From DASRJG01 sp964647625 (GTDB taxonomy: Bacteria > Acidobacteriota > Polarisedimenticolia > Polarisedimenticolales > DASRJG01): a stretch of DNA of 52,161 bases. The notes below the pieces were generated by a model. It did not search any database. It was given only the letters and a program-made list of their open reading frames with translations, and was not told the DNA's origin. Shown piece after piece: positions 9,301 through 16,242 of this stretch; within the stretch, counting starts at the first letter, position 1; each line of letters begins with the position of its first letter. The stretch lies in contig CAZYHZ010000029.1 of assembly GCA_964647625.1 (NCBI GenBank), positions 1 through 52,161 on the forward strand. Direction: 5' to 3'. Both the position numbers and the translations under genes were made by a program.

Positions 9301-9705
9301 GGCTGCGTATTCACGCCCAACACCGCGGCGTGCGACGACGGCAACCCGTGCACGAGCGGCGACACCTGCGGCGGAGGAACGTGCACCGGAACGCCGATCG
9401 GGCCGCCGGTGGAAGCGCAGGGCGTCGTCGTCGCGGCGGACAAGCAGACGTATAGCTGGACAGCGACGCCGGGAGCGACCCGGTACGACGTGCTGCGCGG
9501 CTCGTTGAGCGCGCTGCCGGTCGGTCCGGGCGGTGGAGACGAGGTTTGCTTCGACAATCTCGGCGCGCCTTCGGTCGTCGACGGCGCCATCCCGCCTCCG
9601 GGAACGGGTCGGTTCTATCTCTCCCGCGGCGAGAACGCGTGCGCCGACGGGACGTACGGCAACCAGAGCAACGGTTCCCCGCGCACATCCACGACCTGTC
9701 CGTAG
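6331..9705 (+). CDS. large secreted Cys-rich, thrombospondin-3-repeat protein
   Basis: A 1124-residue secreted protein of unknown function. A Sec signal peptide ends near residue 24. Residues 25-505 form beta-rich, Ig/jelly-roll-like modules. Residues about 509-562 are a Cys-rich block built on CDDGNxCTxDxCDPGTGC units. Residues about 829-890 are calcium-binding thrombospondin type 3 repeats (DTDNDGIGDDADNC, DRDDDGVGDACDNC, DSDGDLAGDACDC). Residues about 896-1024 repeat the Cys-rich units. The C-terminus contains a FN3-like SWTATPGATRYDVLRG module. The cysteines should form disulfides, consistent with life outside the cytoplasm. The domain types are commonly adhesive or structural, but no enzyme motif is visible. 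It has its own promoter and terminator and looks monocistronic. Confidence 0.82.
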   Translation: MTTHKLRSALILLGFFTLAVGIRAETTLEETNPPKSFNLSGRAAIATTVAKPGGPDAPDALGCPSYAPATNGATSVNERAPNLKNRFGRSVYLITADELISAGVPPGPFARLGWTFQTAPGLVGSNNLIVYMQNTSDTTNNKSTTWLSAISGMTIVHNAATSIPNTTGTWEFNLSAGGAFNYTGGGLYIAFDASYPAGTLSTTTVVSCNNTLVNGLLGAQGASAPATIAPSNFRPETRLTSLNGLNNDLSVDYVLAYGAIPKYLYGGEMVQAVVTNRGIASTPPEAVALNITGANSFSDTKLTPTLSACGGQAVITFNPFSPTNSGTDIVTASIVSDDYGADNSRNRQQVVDISDFTYKYLGTTPAGGVGFTNGMGALVGKFTVSNPTTVNAVTLEFPAVSATTYRVALYGDSGSGTPGAELYSDASDRTVGAAGFVSIPVPNVPVGPGNFYAGVLQTNTTNFGLSYDNEVPIRAGKFYASGTYPVTTWSDFSPGGNFKINVGVTLDGCAGANCDDGNSCTVDGCDPGTGCTHNPVADGTACDDGNTCSVNDVCTGGVCSGTSGGCVVVQPGIDLFTTPNGGSSEDFGCLPIPAGFFNPGSLPFTGSVNYQGQPLSPSSPLGVTDTIVQRQGTINLGGLGSSTSVPIEIVALSLQSVQPITVNYTSGPDEHWNVHVCLSDVVPQPAGVMQVTKNNCVNEGGTFNSQLPVCPKLIFDRVEAPPVTRSFDPCNMGMPPILMRTQNGHWVDIPDPALHLIQVPSGTPLDADCNSGTPPVILGASDNFHPGVGVRRDGPGCSGPATQQKRLTDEEAQLAKHGVLPAQPPPPDTDNDGIGDDADNCKYVPNPDQADRDDDGVGDACDNCPCDYNPGQIDSDGDLAGDACDCNPGNPAIGSCNDCNPCTDDICDPGTGCTHTFNTNACDDHSDCTSGDTCTNGTCMGFTVACNDGNACTADSCNAACTGVANPCVNAPITCNDSNPCTDDSCNPGSGCVFTPNTAACDDGNPCTSGDTCGGGTCTGTPIGPPVEAQGVVVAADKQTYSWTATPGATRYDVLRGSLSALPVGPGGGDEVCFDNLGAPSVVDGAIPPPGTGRFYLSRGENACADGTYGNQSNGSPRTSTTCP

Positions 9706-9717
9706 GGTCGTTCTTAT

Positions 9718-9754
9718 GGCCGGCCGATCCTTCGGGGTCGGCCGGCCGTTCTTT
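9718..9754 (+). terminator. intrinsic terminator with UUCG tetraloop
   Basis: A 13-bp stem (9718-9730 with 9735-9747, including one G-T pair) closes a C(TTCG)G tetraloop and is followed by GTTCTTT. It begins 13 bases after the stop of the secreted protein gene. The stable UUCG loop and pyrimidine tail make a strong Rho-independent terminator. Confidence 0.85.
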
Positions 9755-9838
9755 CCCTTCTCATTCCCAAAGCCTGATCGGCGGGTGTGGTTCCGCCTCG
9801 GACTACATTTTTTCTTTCATTGGACCGTATTGGCTTAG

Positions 9839-9866
9839 TTGCACGCCTCGAAAATCGCCGTACAAT
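9839..9866 (+). promoter_or_regulatory. predicted promoter of the mocR-pdxST-ilvE operon
   Basis: TTGCAC (9839-9844) and TACAAT (9861-9866) are separated by 16 bases, in a locally A/T-rich stretch between the UUCG terminator and the regulator gene. Transcription would start near 9873, about 30 bases ahead of ATG 9902. MocR/PdxR proteins usually bind direct repeats near their own promoter; I could not identify such repeats with confidence. Confidence 0.55.
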
Positions 9867-9901
9867 CCTGTCTTGAGCTAGGCCAAGAGGTACGGCGGAC
9901 C

Positions 9902-11404
9902 ATGACATTGCCTGGATTGAAGGTCGACGGGACCGCGGCGACGCCGGTTTACCGGCAGATCGCCGACGGAATACAAGCGGCCCTTCGCGAGGGCCGTCTG
10001 AGCCCGGGGCAGCAGCTCCCGCCGACGCGCGATCTTTCCAAGCAGCTCGGCGTCAATCGAAACACGGTCATCGCGGCGTACGACCTTCTCGTCGAGACCG
10101 GAGCGGCAACGGGGCACACCGGCCGCGGCACGTTCCTCGCGGGCGAGACGCCCGCTCCGGCCAACGCCGCGTGGCTCGGCGGGTTCGCGCGCGCGGTGCA
10201 GGGGCCGGTCGTCGGTAACCTCCTGACGATCTATCGCGTGGCGACCTCGCACGAGGGGATCTCGCTCGCCGGCGGGTATCCGGCGGGCGAGCTGATGCCC
10301 GTCGAGGATTTCTCGCGGGCGATGGCGAAGACACTCGGGGAGCGGGGCGCCGAGGTCCTCTCGTACGGACCGACGGCGGGGTACGGCCCGCTGCGCGAGA
10401 CGATCGCGGCGGACATGCGGCGGCGCGGCTCGCCGTGCGATGCGTCGTCGATCCTCGTGACCAACGGCTCGCAGCAAGCGCTCGAGCTGGCGTGCCGCGC
10501 GTTCGTCGATCCGGGCGATGCCGTCGTCGTGGAAGATCCGACCTACACCGGCGCGATCAGCGCGCTCGCGGCGCTCGGCGCGCGCGCGATCGGCGTCCCG
10601 CTCGACGACGAAGGCATCCGGCCCGATCTCCTCGAGCTGGCGCTGGCGCGGCACCGCCCGAGGCTGATGTACGTTCAGCCGACGTTCCACAACCCGACCG
10701 CGCGCGTGATGAGCGAAGCCCGGCGCCGCGACGTCCTGGCGATCGCCGCGCGGCACCGGTGCGTGATCGTCGAGGACGACTGGGCGGGCGATCTGAGATT
10801 CTCGGGGCGCGACCTGCCGACGCTGCATTCGCTCGACGGCGGGCGGCACGTGCTGTACATCTCGACGTTCTCGAAAAAGCTCCTGCCGGGGCTTCGCGTC
10901 GGGTGGGTGGCCGCATCCGAGCCCGTGTTCGAGCGGATGCTGGCGCTCAAGCAGATCGAAGACTGCGGGACCAGCCCGCTCGTGCAGGCTGCCTTGCAGA
11001 CGTTCATCGCCGACGGCGCGCAGGACGATCACCTCGCGCGCGTCCGCGCGGCGTACGCGTCGCGGTCTGCCGCGATGGACGAGGCGATCAAGATCCACTT
11101 CCCGGACGGCGCGCGCTTCACGCGGCCGCTCGGCGGGTTGTTCGGCTGGGTCCGTCTTCCCGAGTCCGTCGACGGCGACGAGCTGTTCGCGGCGGCGGGG
11201 GAGCGCGGGGTGCTCGTCGGGCGCGGCTCGCTCTTCCACGTCGGAGGCGGCGGACGCAACACGCTGCGGCTGACGTTCTCGTCCGCGACGGAAGACCAGA
11301 TCCGCGAAGGCATCCGCGTGCTGGGAGAGCTGCTGCGACAGCGCTGGCCGAAGGACAACCAGGGCGCACGCGAGCGGCAGCTGGAAGCGGTTCCGATTCT
11401 CTAG
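9902..11404 (+). CDS. pdxR: MocR/PdxR-type regulator (GntR winged helix fused to aminotransferase domain)
   Basis: A 500-residue fusion. The N-terminal GntR winged helix has TPVYRQIADGIQAALREGRL and LPPTRDLSKQLGVNRNTV. The rest is a fold-type I aminotransferase-like domain with SQQALELACRAFVDPGD, EDDWAGDLRF and STFSKKLLPGLRVGW, where the first lysine of the KK pair would bind PLP. PdxR proteins use this domain to sense PLP and control pdxST. The gene lies 18 bases ahead of pdxS on the same strand, which supports that role. ATG 9902 was chosen over an in-frame start at 9839 because the earlier one overlaps the predicted -35 box. The family is certain; the PdxR role is inferred from context. 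Confidence 0.9.
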   Translation: MTLPGLKVDGTAATPVYRQIADGIQAALREGRLSPGQQLPPTRDLSKQLGVNRNTVIAAYDLLVETGAATGHTGRGTFLAGETPAPANAAWLGGFARAVQGPVVGNLLTIYRVATSHEGISLAGGYPAGELMPVEDFSRAMAKTLGERGAEVLSYGPTAGYGPLRETIAADMRRRGSPCDASSILVTNGSQQALELACRAFVDPGDAVVVEDPTYTGAISALAALGARAIGVPLDDEGIRPDLLELALARHRPRLMYVQPTFHNPTARVMSEARRRDVLAIAARHRCVIVEDDWAGDLRFSGRDLPTLHSLDGGRHVLYISTFSKKLLPGLRVGWVAASEPVFERMLALKQIEDCGTSPLVQAALQTFIADGAQDDHLARVRAAYASRSAAMDEAIKIHFPDGARFTRPLGGLFGWVRLPESVDGDELFAAAGERGVLVGRGSLFHVGGGGRNTLRLTFSSATEDQIREGIRVLGELLRQRWPKDNQGARERQLEAVPIL

Positions 11405-11422
11405 AGGTCGACGGAGGCAGCG

Positions 11423-12313
11423 ATGGCACACACGGACAAAGGAACGCCGAGGCTGAAGACCGGCCTCGCGGAAATGTTGAAGGGCGGCGTCATCATGGAC
11501 GTCACCGATGACACGCAGGCCAAGATCGCCGAGGATGCCGGCGCCGCGGCCGTGATGGCGCTCGAGCGCGTCCCCGCCGACATCCGGCGCGACGGCGGCG
11601 TGGCGCGCATGTCCGATCCCGCCATGATCGAAAAGATCATGAAGACGGTGTCGATCCCCGTGATGGCGAAATGCCGGATCGGCCACTTCGCCGAAGCCCA
11701 GGTCCTCGAGGCGCTCGGCGTCGATTACATCGACGAGAGCGAGGTGCTGACGCCGGCGGACGAAGAGTTCCACGTCGACAAGTTCGCGTTCACCGTGCCG
11801 TTCGTCTGCGGCTGCCGGAATCTCGGCGAAGCGCTGCGGCGGATCGGCGAGGGCGCCGCGATGATCCGCACGAAGGGCGAGGCGGGCACCGGAAACATCG
11901 TCGAGGCCGTGAGGCACATGCGCGCGGTCGCCTCGGGCATCCGCCGCCTGACGCAGCTCCACCCCGAGGAGATGATGACCGAGGCGAAGAACCTCGGGGC
12001 ACCCTACGAGCTCTGCCGCCTCGTCGCGGCCGAAGGCAAGCTGCCCGTGCCGAACTTCGCCGCGGGCGGGATCGCGACGCCGGCCGATGCGGCGCTGATG
12101 ATGCAGCTCGGCGCGGAGGCGGTGTTCGTCGGCTCGGGAATCTTCAAGTCCGAAGACCCGGCCGTGCGCGCGAAGGCGATCGTGCGCGCGACGACGCACC
12201 ACAAGGACCCGAAGATCGTCGCCGAGGTGTCGCGGGGGCTGCGGTCCGCCATGCACGGGATCGAAACGTCGAAGCTCGCGGAGTCCGAGCTTCTCCAAAC
12301 GCGCGGCTGGTAG
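11423..12313 (+). CDS. pdxS: pyridoxal 5'-phosphate synthase lyase subunit PdxS
   Basis: PdxS is the synthase subunit of the DXP-independent vitamin B6 pathway. It condenses ribose 5-phosphate, glyceraldehyde 3-phosphate and ammonia from PdxT into PLP. At 296 residues the length is normal. The two lysines that carry the intermediates are present: K83 in VMAKCRIGHF and K151 in MIRTKGEAGTG. The phosphate-binding FAAGGIATPADAALMMQLG and VFVGSGIF motifs also appear. ATG 11423 is preceded by GGAGG. The gene follows the regulator by 18 bases and precedes pdxT by 13 bases, so the three should be cotranscribed. There is no ambiguity in the assignment. Confidence 0.98.
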   Translation: MAHTDKGTPRLKTGLAEMLKGGVIMDVTDDTQAKIAEDAGAAAVMALERVPADIRRDGGVARMSDPAMIEKIMKTVSIPVMAKCRIGHFAEAQVLEALGVDYIDESEVLTPADEEFHVDKFAFTVPFVCGCRNLGEALRRIGEGAAMIRTKGEAGTGNIVEAVRHMRAVASGIRRLTQLHPEEMMTEAKNLGAPYELCRLVAAEGKLPVPNFAAGGIATPADAALMMQLGAEAVFVGSGIFKSEDPAVRAKAIVRATTHHKDPKIVAEVSRGLRSAMHGIETSKLAESELLQTRGW

Positions 12314-12326
12314 GCGAGAGGTCGCG

Positions 12327-12920
12327 ATGGCACGGATCGGCGTCCTGGCGCTGCAAGGAGATTTCGAGGCGCACGCGCGTGTGCTTTCGGGCCTCGGTGC
12401 GGACGTCGCCCTCGTGCGCCGCGTGGCTGCGCTGTCCGAGCTCGACGGGCTCGTGATCCCGGGCGGCGAGAGCACGACGCTCCTCAATCTCATGGCCGAC
12501 GAGCCGTGGTTCGCGGCGTTGAAGTCGTTCCACGGCGACGGGCGCGCGCTGATGGGGACGTGCGCGGGAGCGATCCTCCTCGCGCGCGAGGTCGTCCATC
12601 CGCCCCAGCCCAGTCTCGGGCTGCTCGACGCGGTGATCGAGCGGAACGCGTACGGACCTCAAGTGGAATCGTTCGAGACCCAGGTCGAATCCAGGACGCT
12701 CGGCGGACCGATCGACGCGGTGTTCATCCGGGCGCCGCGATTCACGGAGCTGGGGCCGAAGGTCGAAACGCTCGCGACGCACGACGGAGCACCCGTATGC
12801 GTTCAGGACGGCCGTGTGCTCGCGATGACGTTTCACCCCGAGCTGACGGGAAAGCCCACGCTCCACGAATATTTCTTGTCGCTGGCCCGGCCCGCGGCAC
12901 TGACAGGGAGGTTGTCGTGA
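12327..12920 (+). CDS. pdxT: pyridoxal 5'-phosphate synthase glutaminase subunit PdxT
   Basis: PdxT is a class I (triad) glutamine amidotransferase that hydrolyses glutamine and channels ammonia to PdxS in the 12+12 PLP synthase complex. The 197-residue protein has IGVLALQGDFEAH at the N-terminus, PGGESTTL for the oxyanion region, nucleophile C79 in GTCAGAI, and the His-Glu pair H170/E172 in TFHPELT. ATG 12327 follows GAGAGG. Its stop overlaps the GTG of the aminotransferase gene by 4 bases, so translation is probably coupled. Length and all catalytic residues are typical, so it should be active. Confidence 0.97.
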   Translation: MARIGVLALQGDFEAHARVLSGLGADVALVRRVAALSELDGLVIPGGESTTLLNLMADEPWFAALKSFHGDGRALMGTCAGAILLAREVVHPPQPSLGLLDAVIERNAYGPQVESFETQVESRTLGGPIDAVFIRAPRFTELGPKVETLATHDGAPVCVQDGRVLAMTFHPELTGKPTLHEYFLSLARPAALTGRLS

Positions 12921-13810
12921 AGATCTATGTCGACGGCACGCTTTACTCGAGAGAGGACGCCAAGATCTCGGTGTTCGACCACGGCTTCCTCTACGGCGAC
13001 GGGGTGTTCGAGGGGATCCGCGCGTACGACGGCTCGGTGTTCCGGCTGAAGGACCACATCGACCGCCTCTACCGGTCCGCGAAGACGATCGCGCTCGACA
13101 TCCCGTACACGCGGGAGCAGCTCACGCAAGCCGTCCTCGACACGGTGGCCGCCAACGAGCAGCGCGACGCCTACGTGCGGCTGGTCGTCTCCCGCGGACC
13201 GGGCGATCTCGGGATCGATCCGGGCAACTGCGGCCGGCCGACGGTCGTGATCATCTGCGCCGAGATCAAGCTGTACCCCAAGGCGCTGTACGAGACGGGG
13301 GCCGCGATCGTCACGTCGTCGGTGCGGCGCGTCCCGATCCAATGCCTCGACCCGCGCATCAAGTCGCTCAACTACCTGAACAACATCATGGCGAAGCTCG
13401 ACGCGCGGCGCGCCGGCGCCCTCGAAGCGGTGATGCTCAATCACCAGGGGCGGGTCGCGGAGTGCACGGCCGACAACATCTTCTTCCTGGCGGACGGCAT
13501 CCTGAAGACGCCGGACCTGATGAACGGCGCGCTCCCCGGCATCACGCGCGCGACCGTCCTCGAGCTGGCGCAGGAGATGGGGATGGCGACGGAAGAGGGG
13601 AACTACGGCCTGCACGACCTCTACAACGCCGACGAGCTGTTCCTGACGGGAACGGGCGCCGAGATCATGCCGGTGATCGCCGTCGACGGCCGCTCGGTCG
13701 GCGCCGGAAAGCCCGGCCCCACGACGAAGAAGCTGCTCGAGGCGTTCCGCAAGCGGCGGACGCAGGACGGGATGCCCGTGCCGTACGCCGCCGACGCCGC
13801 GAAGGCCTGA
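12917..13810 (+). CDS. ilvE: class IV aminotransferase, branched-chain amino acid type
   Basis: A 297-residue fold-type IV PLP enzyme, most like the short bacterial/archaeal branched-chain aminotransferases that interconvert Leu, Ile and Val with their 2-keto acids. Hallmarks are VFDHGFLYGDGVFEGIRAY near the N-terminus, the PLP lysine K149 in RIKSLNYLNN, EAVMLNHQGRVAECTADNIF, and the phosphate-binding TGTGAEIMPV. D-amino acid aminotransferase and aminodeoxychorismate lyase share the fold, but IRAYDGSVFRLKDHIDRLY favours the branched-chain type. GTG 12917 overlaps the pdxT stop by 4 bases. Its position places a PLP-dependent enzyme in the operon that makes PLP. The substrate preference is inferred. 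Confidence 0.9.
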   Translation: MKIYVDGTLYSREDAKISVFDHGFLYGDGVFEGIRAYDGSVFRLKDHIDRLYRSAKTIALDIPYTREQLTQAVLDTVAANEQRDAYVRLVVSRGPGDLGIDPGNCGRPTVVIICAEIKLYPKALYETGAAIVTSSVRRVPIQCLDPRIKSLNYLNNIMAKLDARRAGALEAVMLNHQGRVAECTADNIFFLADGILKTPDLMNGALPGITRATVLELAQEMGMATEEGNYGLHDLYNADELFLTGTGAEIMPVIAVDGRSVGAGKPGPTTKKLLEAFRKRRTQDGMPVPYAADAAKA

Positions 13811-13818
13811 CGGGAGAA

Positions 13819-13887
13819 GTCGAGAGTCGAGAGTCGAGGGTCGAGAGTTCAGGGTTTGCTCTCGACTCTCAACTCTCGACTCTTGAC
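13819..13887. repeat. GTCGAGA tandem repeat forming a 29-bp hairpin
   Basis: The left arm (13819-13847) consists of four imperfect GTCGAGA-type units. The right arm (13859-13887) is its reverse complement except at three positions, two of which keep G-T pairs. An 11-base loop separates them. It lies 8 bases after the ilvE-like stop and 64 bases before the dtxR-like start. No T-run follows, so it is a poor intrinsic terminator; it may still end or stabilise the upstream mRNA, or be a dispersed repeat. Confidence 0.8.
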
Positions 13888-13913
13888 CGTCTTTCGTCGT
13901 CATCAAAGAATGT

Positions 13914-13942
13914 TTGACACGTAGAACTTCGTCGGCTAGCAT
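13914..13942 (+). promoter_or_regulatory. strong sigma70-type promoter for the dtxR-like gene, near-leaderless
   Basis: TTGACA (13914-13919) is a perfect -35 box, followed after exactly 17 bases by TAGCAT (13937-13942). The ATG at 13952 is only 10 bases beyond the -10 box, so the mRNA should start within a few bases of the start codon. This is the best-scoring promoter I can see in the window. Confidence 0.7.
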
Positions 13943-13951
13943 CCCGCCCCG

Positions 13952-14443
13952 ATGCACCGGCACAGCCCGATTTCCTCGACCCTCGAGATGTACCTCAAGG
14001 CGCTGCACGAGACGCGCGGCGAGCACGGCATCTCGCGCGTGGGAGAGCTTGCGACGCGGCTTGCCGTCAGCCCGGGCACGGTGTCCACGGTGCTCAAGAA
14101 GCTCGAGCGGATGCACCTCGTCCGCCACGAGCGGTACGGGTTCGTCTCGCTCACCGAAGACGGAAACGGGATCGCCGAGTGCGTGATCCGGCGGTTCGAG
14201 ACCGTGCGGTCGCTGCTCGTCGAGGTCCTGGGCGTCGATCCCGAAACCGCCGCGATCGACGCCTGCATGATGGAGCACGCGGTCAGCCCGTCCACCGTCA
14301 TGCGGATGGAAGAGCTGATCGAAAAGGAACAACGCCGCCGCGAGCGCAAGCCCGTCCGGCGCGGACGCCGGCGGGGGCAGCTCTGCACGGCGTGCACGCG
14401 GCTCGGCGTCTGCCGCGCCTCGGGAGAAAAATCGAGTGACTAG
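13952..14443 (+). CDS. DtxR/MntR-family metal-dependent regulator
   Basis: A 163-residue regulator. The N-terminal winged helix is typical of DtxR/MntR: STLEMYLKALHET, GELATRLAVSPGTVSTVLKKLERMHLV, YGFVSLTEDGNGIAECVIRR. It is followed by the dimerisation/metal-binding segment with LLVEVLGVDPETAAIDACMMEHAVSP, whose Cys, Glu and His are the usual metal ligands. There is no SH3-like third domain. The C-terminus is odd: a very basic stretch (RRRERKPVRRGRRRG) and a cysteine cluster CTACTRLGVC, which could be an additional metal or redox site. The gene overlaps the next one by 8 bases, so it is likely to be autoregulated together with the outer-membrane protein and cytochrome. Which metal it senses cannot be told. 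Confidence 0.9.
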   Translation: MHRHSPISSTLEMYLKALHETRGEHGISRVGELATRLAVSPGTVSTVLKKLERMHLVRHERYGFVSLTEDGNGIAECVIRRFETVRSLLVEVLGVDPETAAIDACMMEHAVSPSTVMRMEELIEKEQRRRERKPVRRGRRRGQLCTACTRLGVCRASGEKSSD

Positions 14444-15281
14444 CAGGCGCTTCATCGTGTTCGTGTCGGTTCTCGTCGCGGCGGCCGCCGCCCGGGCGCA
14501 AGAGGCGCCGTATTTCATCACCTACGATCACTACCTCGAAGAGCCGACGGCCCTCGAGATCGCCTTCAACCCGACCTACGCGACGCAGCGCGGCGGGAAC
14601 GACTTCGTCTCGGGCCTGCTTGAGATCGAATACGGCGCGACGGCGTGGTGGACGACCGAGCTCTATCTCGATTCCCAGTCGACACAGAACGACAGCACGG
14701 TGTTCACCGGCTACCGCTGGGAAAACCGGTTCCGGCCGACGAAGCAGGAGCACGCCGTCAATCCGATCCTCTACGCCGAGTACGAGCACGTCACCGGCGC
14801 CGACAAGGTCATCAAGGAGGTCGTCGGGCACGACGTCGAGGCCGACCACGCCGAGCCCAACGCCGACGCCGCGGAAGAAACCGAGAGCGAGATCGAGCTG
14901 AAGCTGATCCTCTCGAGCGTGGCCAAGGGCTGGAACTTCTCCGAGAACGTCATCGCCGTGAAGAACCTCGAGGGCGGCCCGTGGGAATTCGGCTACGCGG
15001 TCGGGTTCAACCGGCCGCTGGCCTTGGCCGCCAAGCCCGAGCCGTGCGTCTGGTGCGCGGAGAACTTCGCCCTCGGCCTCGAGGTCTACGGAGGCTTGGG
15101 CAACACGGAACAGTTCGGCTTCGCGGACACCTCGCACTACGCGGCGCCCGTCCTCGGCTGGAACCTTCCGAAGAACATGATGCTCAAGCTCTCGCCGACG
15201 TGGGGCCTGAACGACGACAGCCATCGGTTCATGTTCCGCATCGGCTTCTCGAAGGAATTCTTCCTGGGCGGCAGGCGATGA
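14436..15281 (+). CDS. putative outer-membrane beta-barrel protein
   Basis: A 281-residue exported protein with a clear signal peptide (cleavage after ARAQ, about residue 22). The mature part has alternating hydrophobic/polar strands rich in Tyr, Trp and Phe (LEIEYGATAWWTTELYLDSQ, YAEYEHVTG, ENFALGLEVYGGLG) and ends in a strand with aromatic residues (FMFRIGFSKEFFLGG), which suggests a beta-barrel. A loop of about 20 residues is rich in Asp, Glu and His (around residues 126-150) and could contact metal. GTG 14436 overlaps the dtxR-like stop by 8 bases and the stop overlaps the cytochrome start by 4, so the three form one operon. The function is unknown. Confidence 0.75.
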   Translation: MTSRRFIVFVSVLVAAAAARAQEAPYFITYDHYLEEPTALEIAFNPTYATQRGGNDFVSGLLEIEYGATAWWTTELYLDSQSTQNDSTVFTGYRWENRFRPTKQEHAVNPILYAEYEHVTGADKVIKEVVGHDVEADHAEPNADAAEETESEIELKLILSSVAKGWNFSENVIAVKNLEGGPWEFGYAVGFNRPLALAAKPEPCVWCAENFALGLEVYGGLGNTEQFGFADTSHYAAPVLGWNLPKNMMLKLSPTWGLNDDSHRFMFRIGFSKEFFLGGRR

Positions 15282-15691
15282 AGCGCGCGGTCGCCGCCTG
15301 CGCCGCGTTCGCCGCGTTGGCAGGCGTTCCCGCCGCCGCCCGCAAGCCGCGCGAGACCGTCCCGTACACGCAGCTCGCGCAGGTTCCTTCCGATGCCCGC
15401 GCGGTCCAGAACCCGCTCGCGACCGATCCCGGCGCGAAGTCCGCCGGAGCGAAGCTGTACGCGCGCCACTGCGGCGACTGTCACGGCGAGGGCGGCGAGA
15501 ACGGGCGCAAGGGCCCGAGCCTGCTGGCGCCGGAAGTTCAGGACGCCTCGGACGGCATGCTCTTCTGGGTGATCAGCCACGGCAACGTGCGCGCGGGGAT
15601 GCCCGTGTGGACCAAGCTGCCCGAGCCGCAGCGCTGGCAGATCACCGCCTACGTGAAGTCGCTGAAGGTCGCCGACGCCCCGCGCCGCTAG
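15278..15691 (+). CDS. small exported class I cytochrome c
   Basis: A 137-residue exported monohaem cytochrome c. A signal peptide (about residues 1-21, ending PAAA) directs it to the periplasm, where haem would attach to C65 and C68 with H69 as axial ligand (CGDCHG). The second ligand is probably the Met in RAGMPVW near residue 109, followed by the helix PEPQRWQITAYVKSL typical of class I cytochromes. It probably carries electrons in the periplasm. ATG 15278 lies inside the upstream stop (ATGA). The stop codon shares a CTAG palindrome with the opposing DUF4252 gene. Confidence 0.88.
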   Translation: MKRAVAACAAFAALAGVPAAARKPRETVPYTQLAQVPSDARAVQNPLATDPGAKSAGAKLYARHCGDCHGEGGENGRKGPSLLAPEVQDASDGMLFWVISHGNVRAGMPVWTKLPEPQRWQITAYVKSLKVADAPRR

Positions 15692-16242
15692 TGCTTGCCG
15701 GGGATCGCGTCCAGTCCCGAGATGTTGAACTTGTGTCCGATCTCGCCGAGGCGCGTCACGTCGATCTCACCCGCGAGATTCGCGAAGACCAGCTCGTTGT
15801 CCTCGCTGTCGAAGATCAGCGCGACCAGGCCGTCGACCTTGTCGCCCACGGTGTGGGTCAGAACCGAGACCGACGACGTCGCGTCGGTGATGCGCGTGAT
15901 CCGCTGCCAGCCCGATCCCACGAGGGACTGATCGGTCTTCTGCACCAGCGCCTGAGCGTCGCTCGCCGAGCCCTTCACGGTCCCGATCACCGCGTGGATC
16001 GATTTCAGCTTCGTGAAGAGGTCGTCGGCGTCGTGGGCGTCCTTGTCGCCGCTTCCGGCCTTGGCGATCGCCTGGAGGATCGCGCCGTCGAGGTTGACCT
16101 CGACGACGTCCTTCGACTCGTCGATCAAGGCGCGGAATTTCTTCCCGTCGACGAACCCGCCGGACGACACGTCGGCGGAGAAGGTCGCGGGAGCGGCCGC
16201 GATCAGCGCCAGGCTCAGCAGCAAAACACGAAGCGGTTTCAT
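15688..16242 (-). CDS. DUF4252 family exported protein
   Basis: A 184-residue exported protein with a signal peptide (MKPLRVLLLSLALIAAAPA) and a mature domain that matches DUF4252: VNLDGAILQAIAK, LKSIHAVIGTVKGSASDAQ, and a C-terminal VLIFDSEDNELVFANLAGEID-like pattern (here VALIFDSEDNELVFANL). The family is of unknown function and frequently occurs beside sigma/anti-sigma genes, as here. Its ATG overlaps the anti-sigma stop by 4 bases, so it is the last gene of an ECF operon. A role as target or modulator of the sigma system is inference. Confidence 0.85.
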   Translation of the reverse strand: MKPLRVLLLSLALIAAAPATFSADVSSGGFVDGKKFRALIDESKDVVEVNLDGAILQAIAKAGSGDKDAHDADDLFTKLKSIHAVIGTVKGSASDAQALVQKTDQSLVGSGWQRITRITDATSSVSVLTHTVGDKVDGLVALIFDSEDNELVFANLAGEIDVTRLGEIGHKFNISGLDAIPGKH

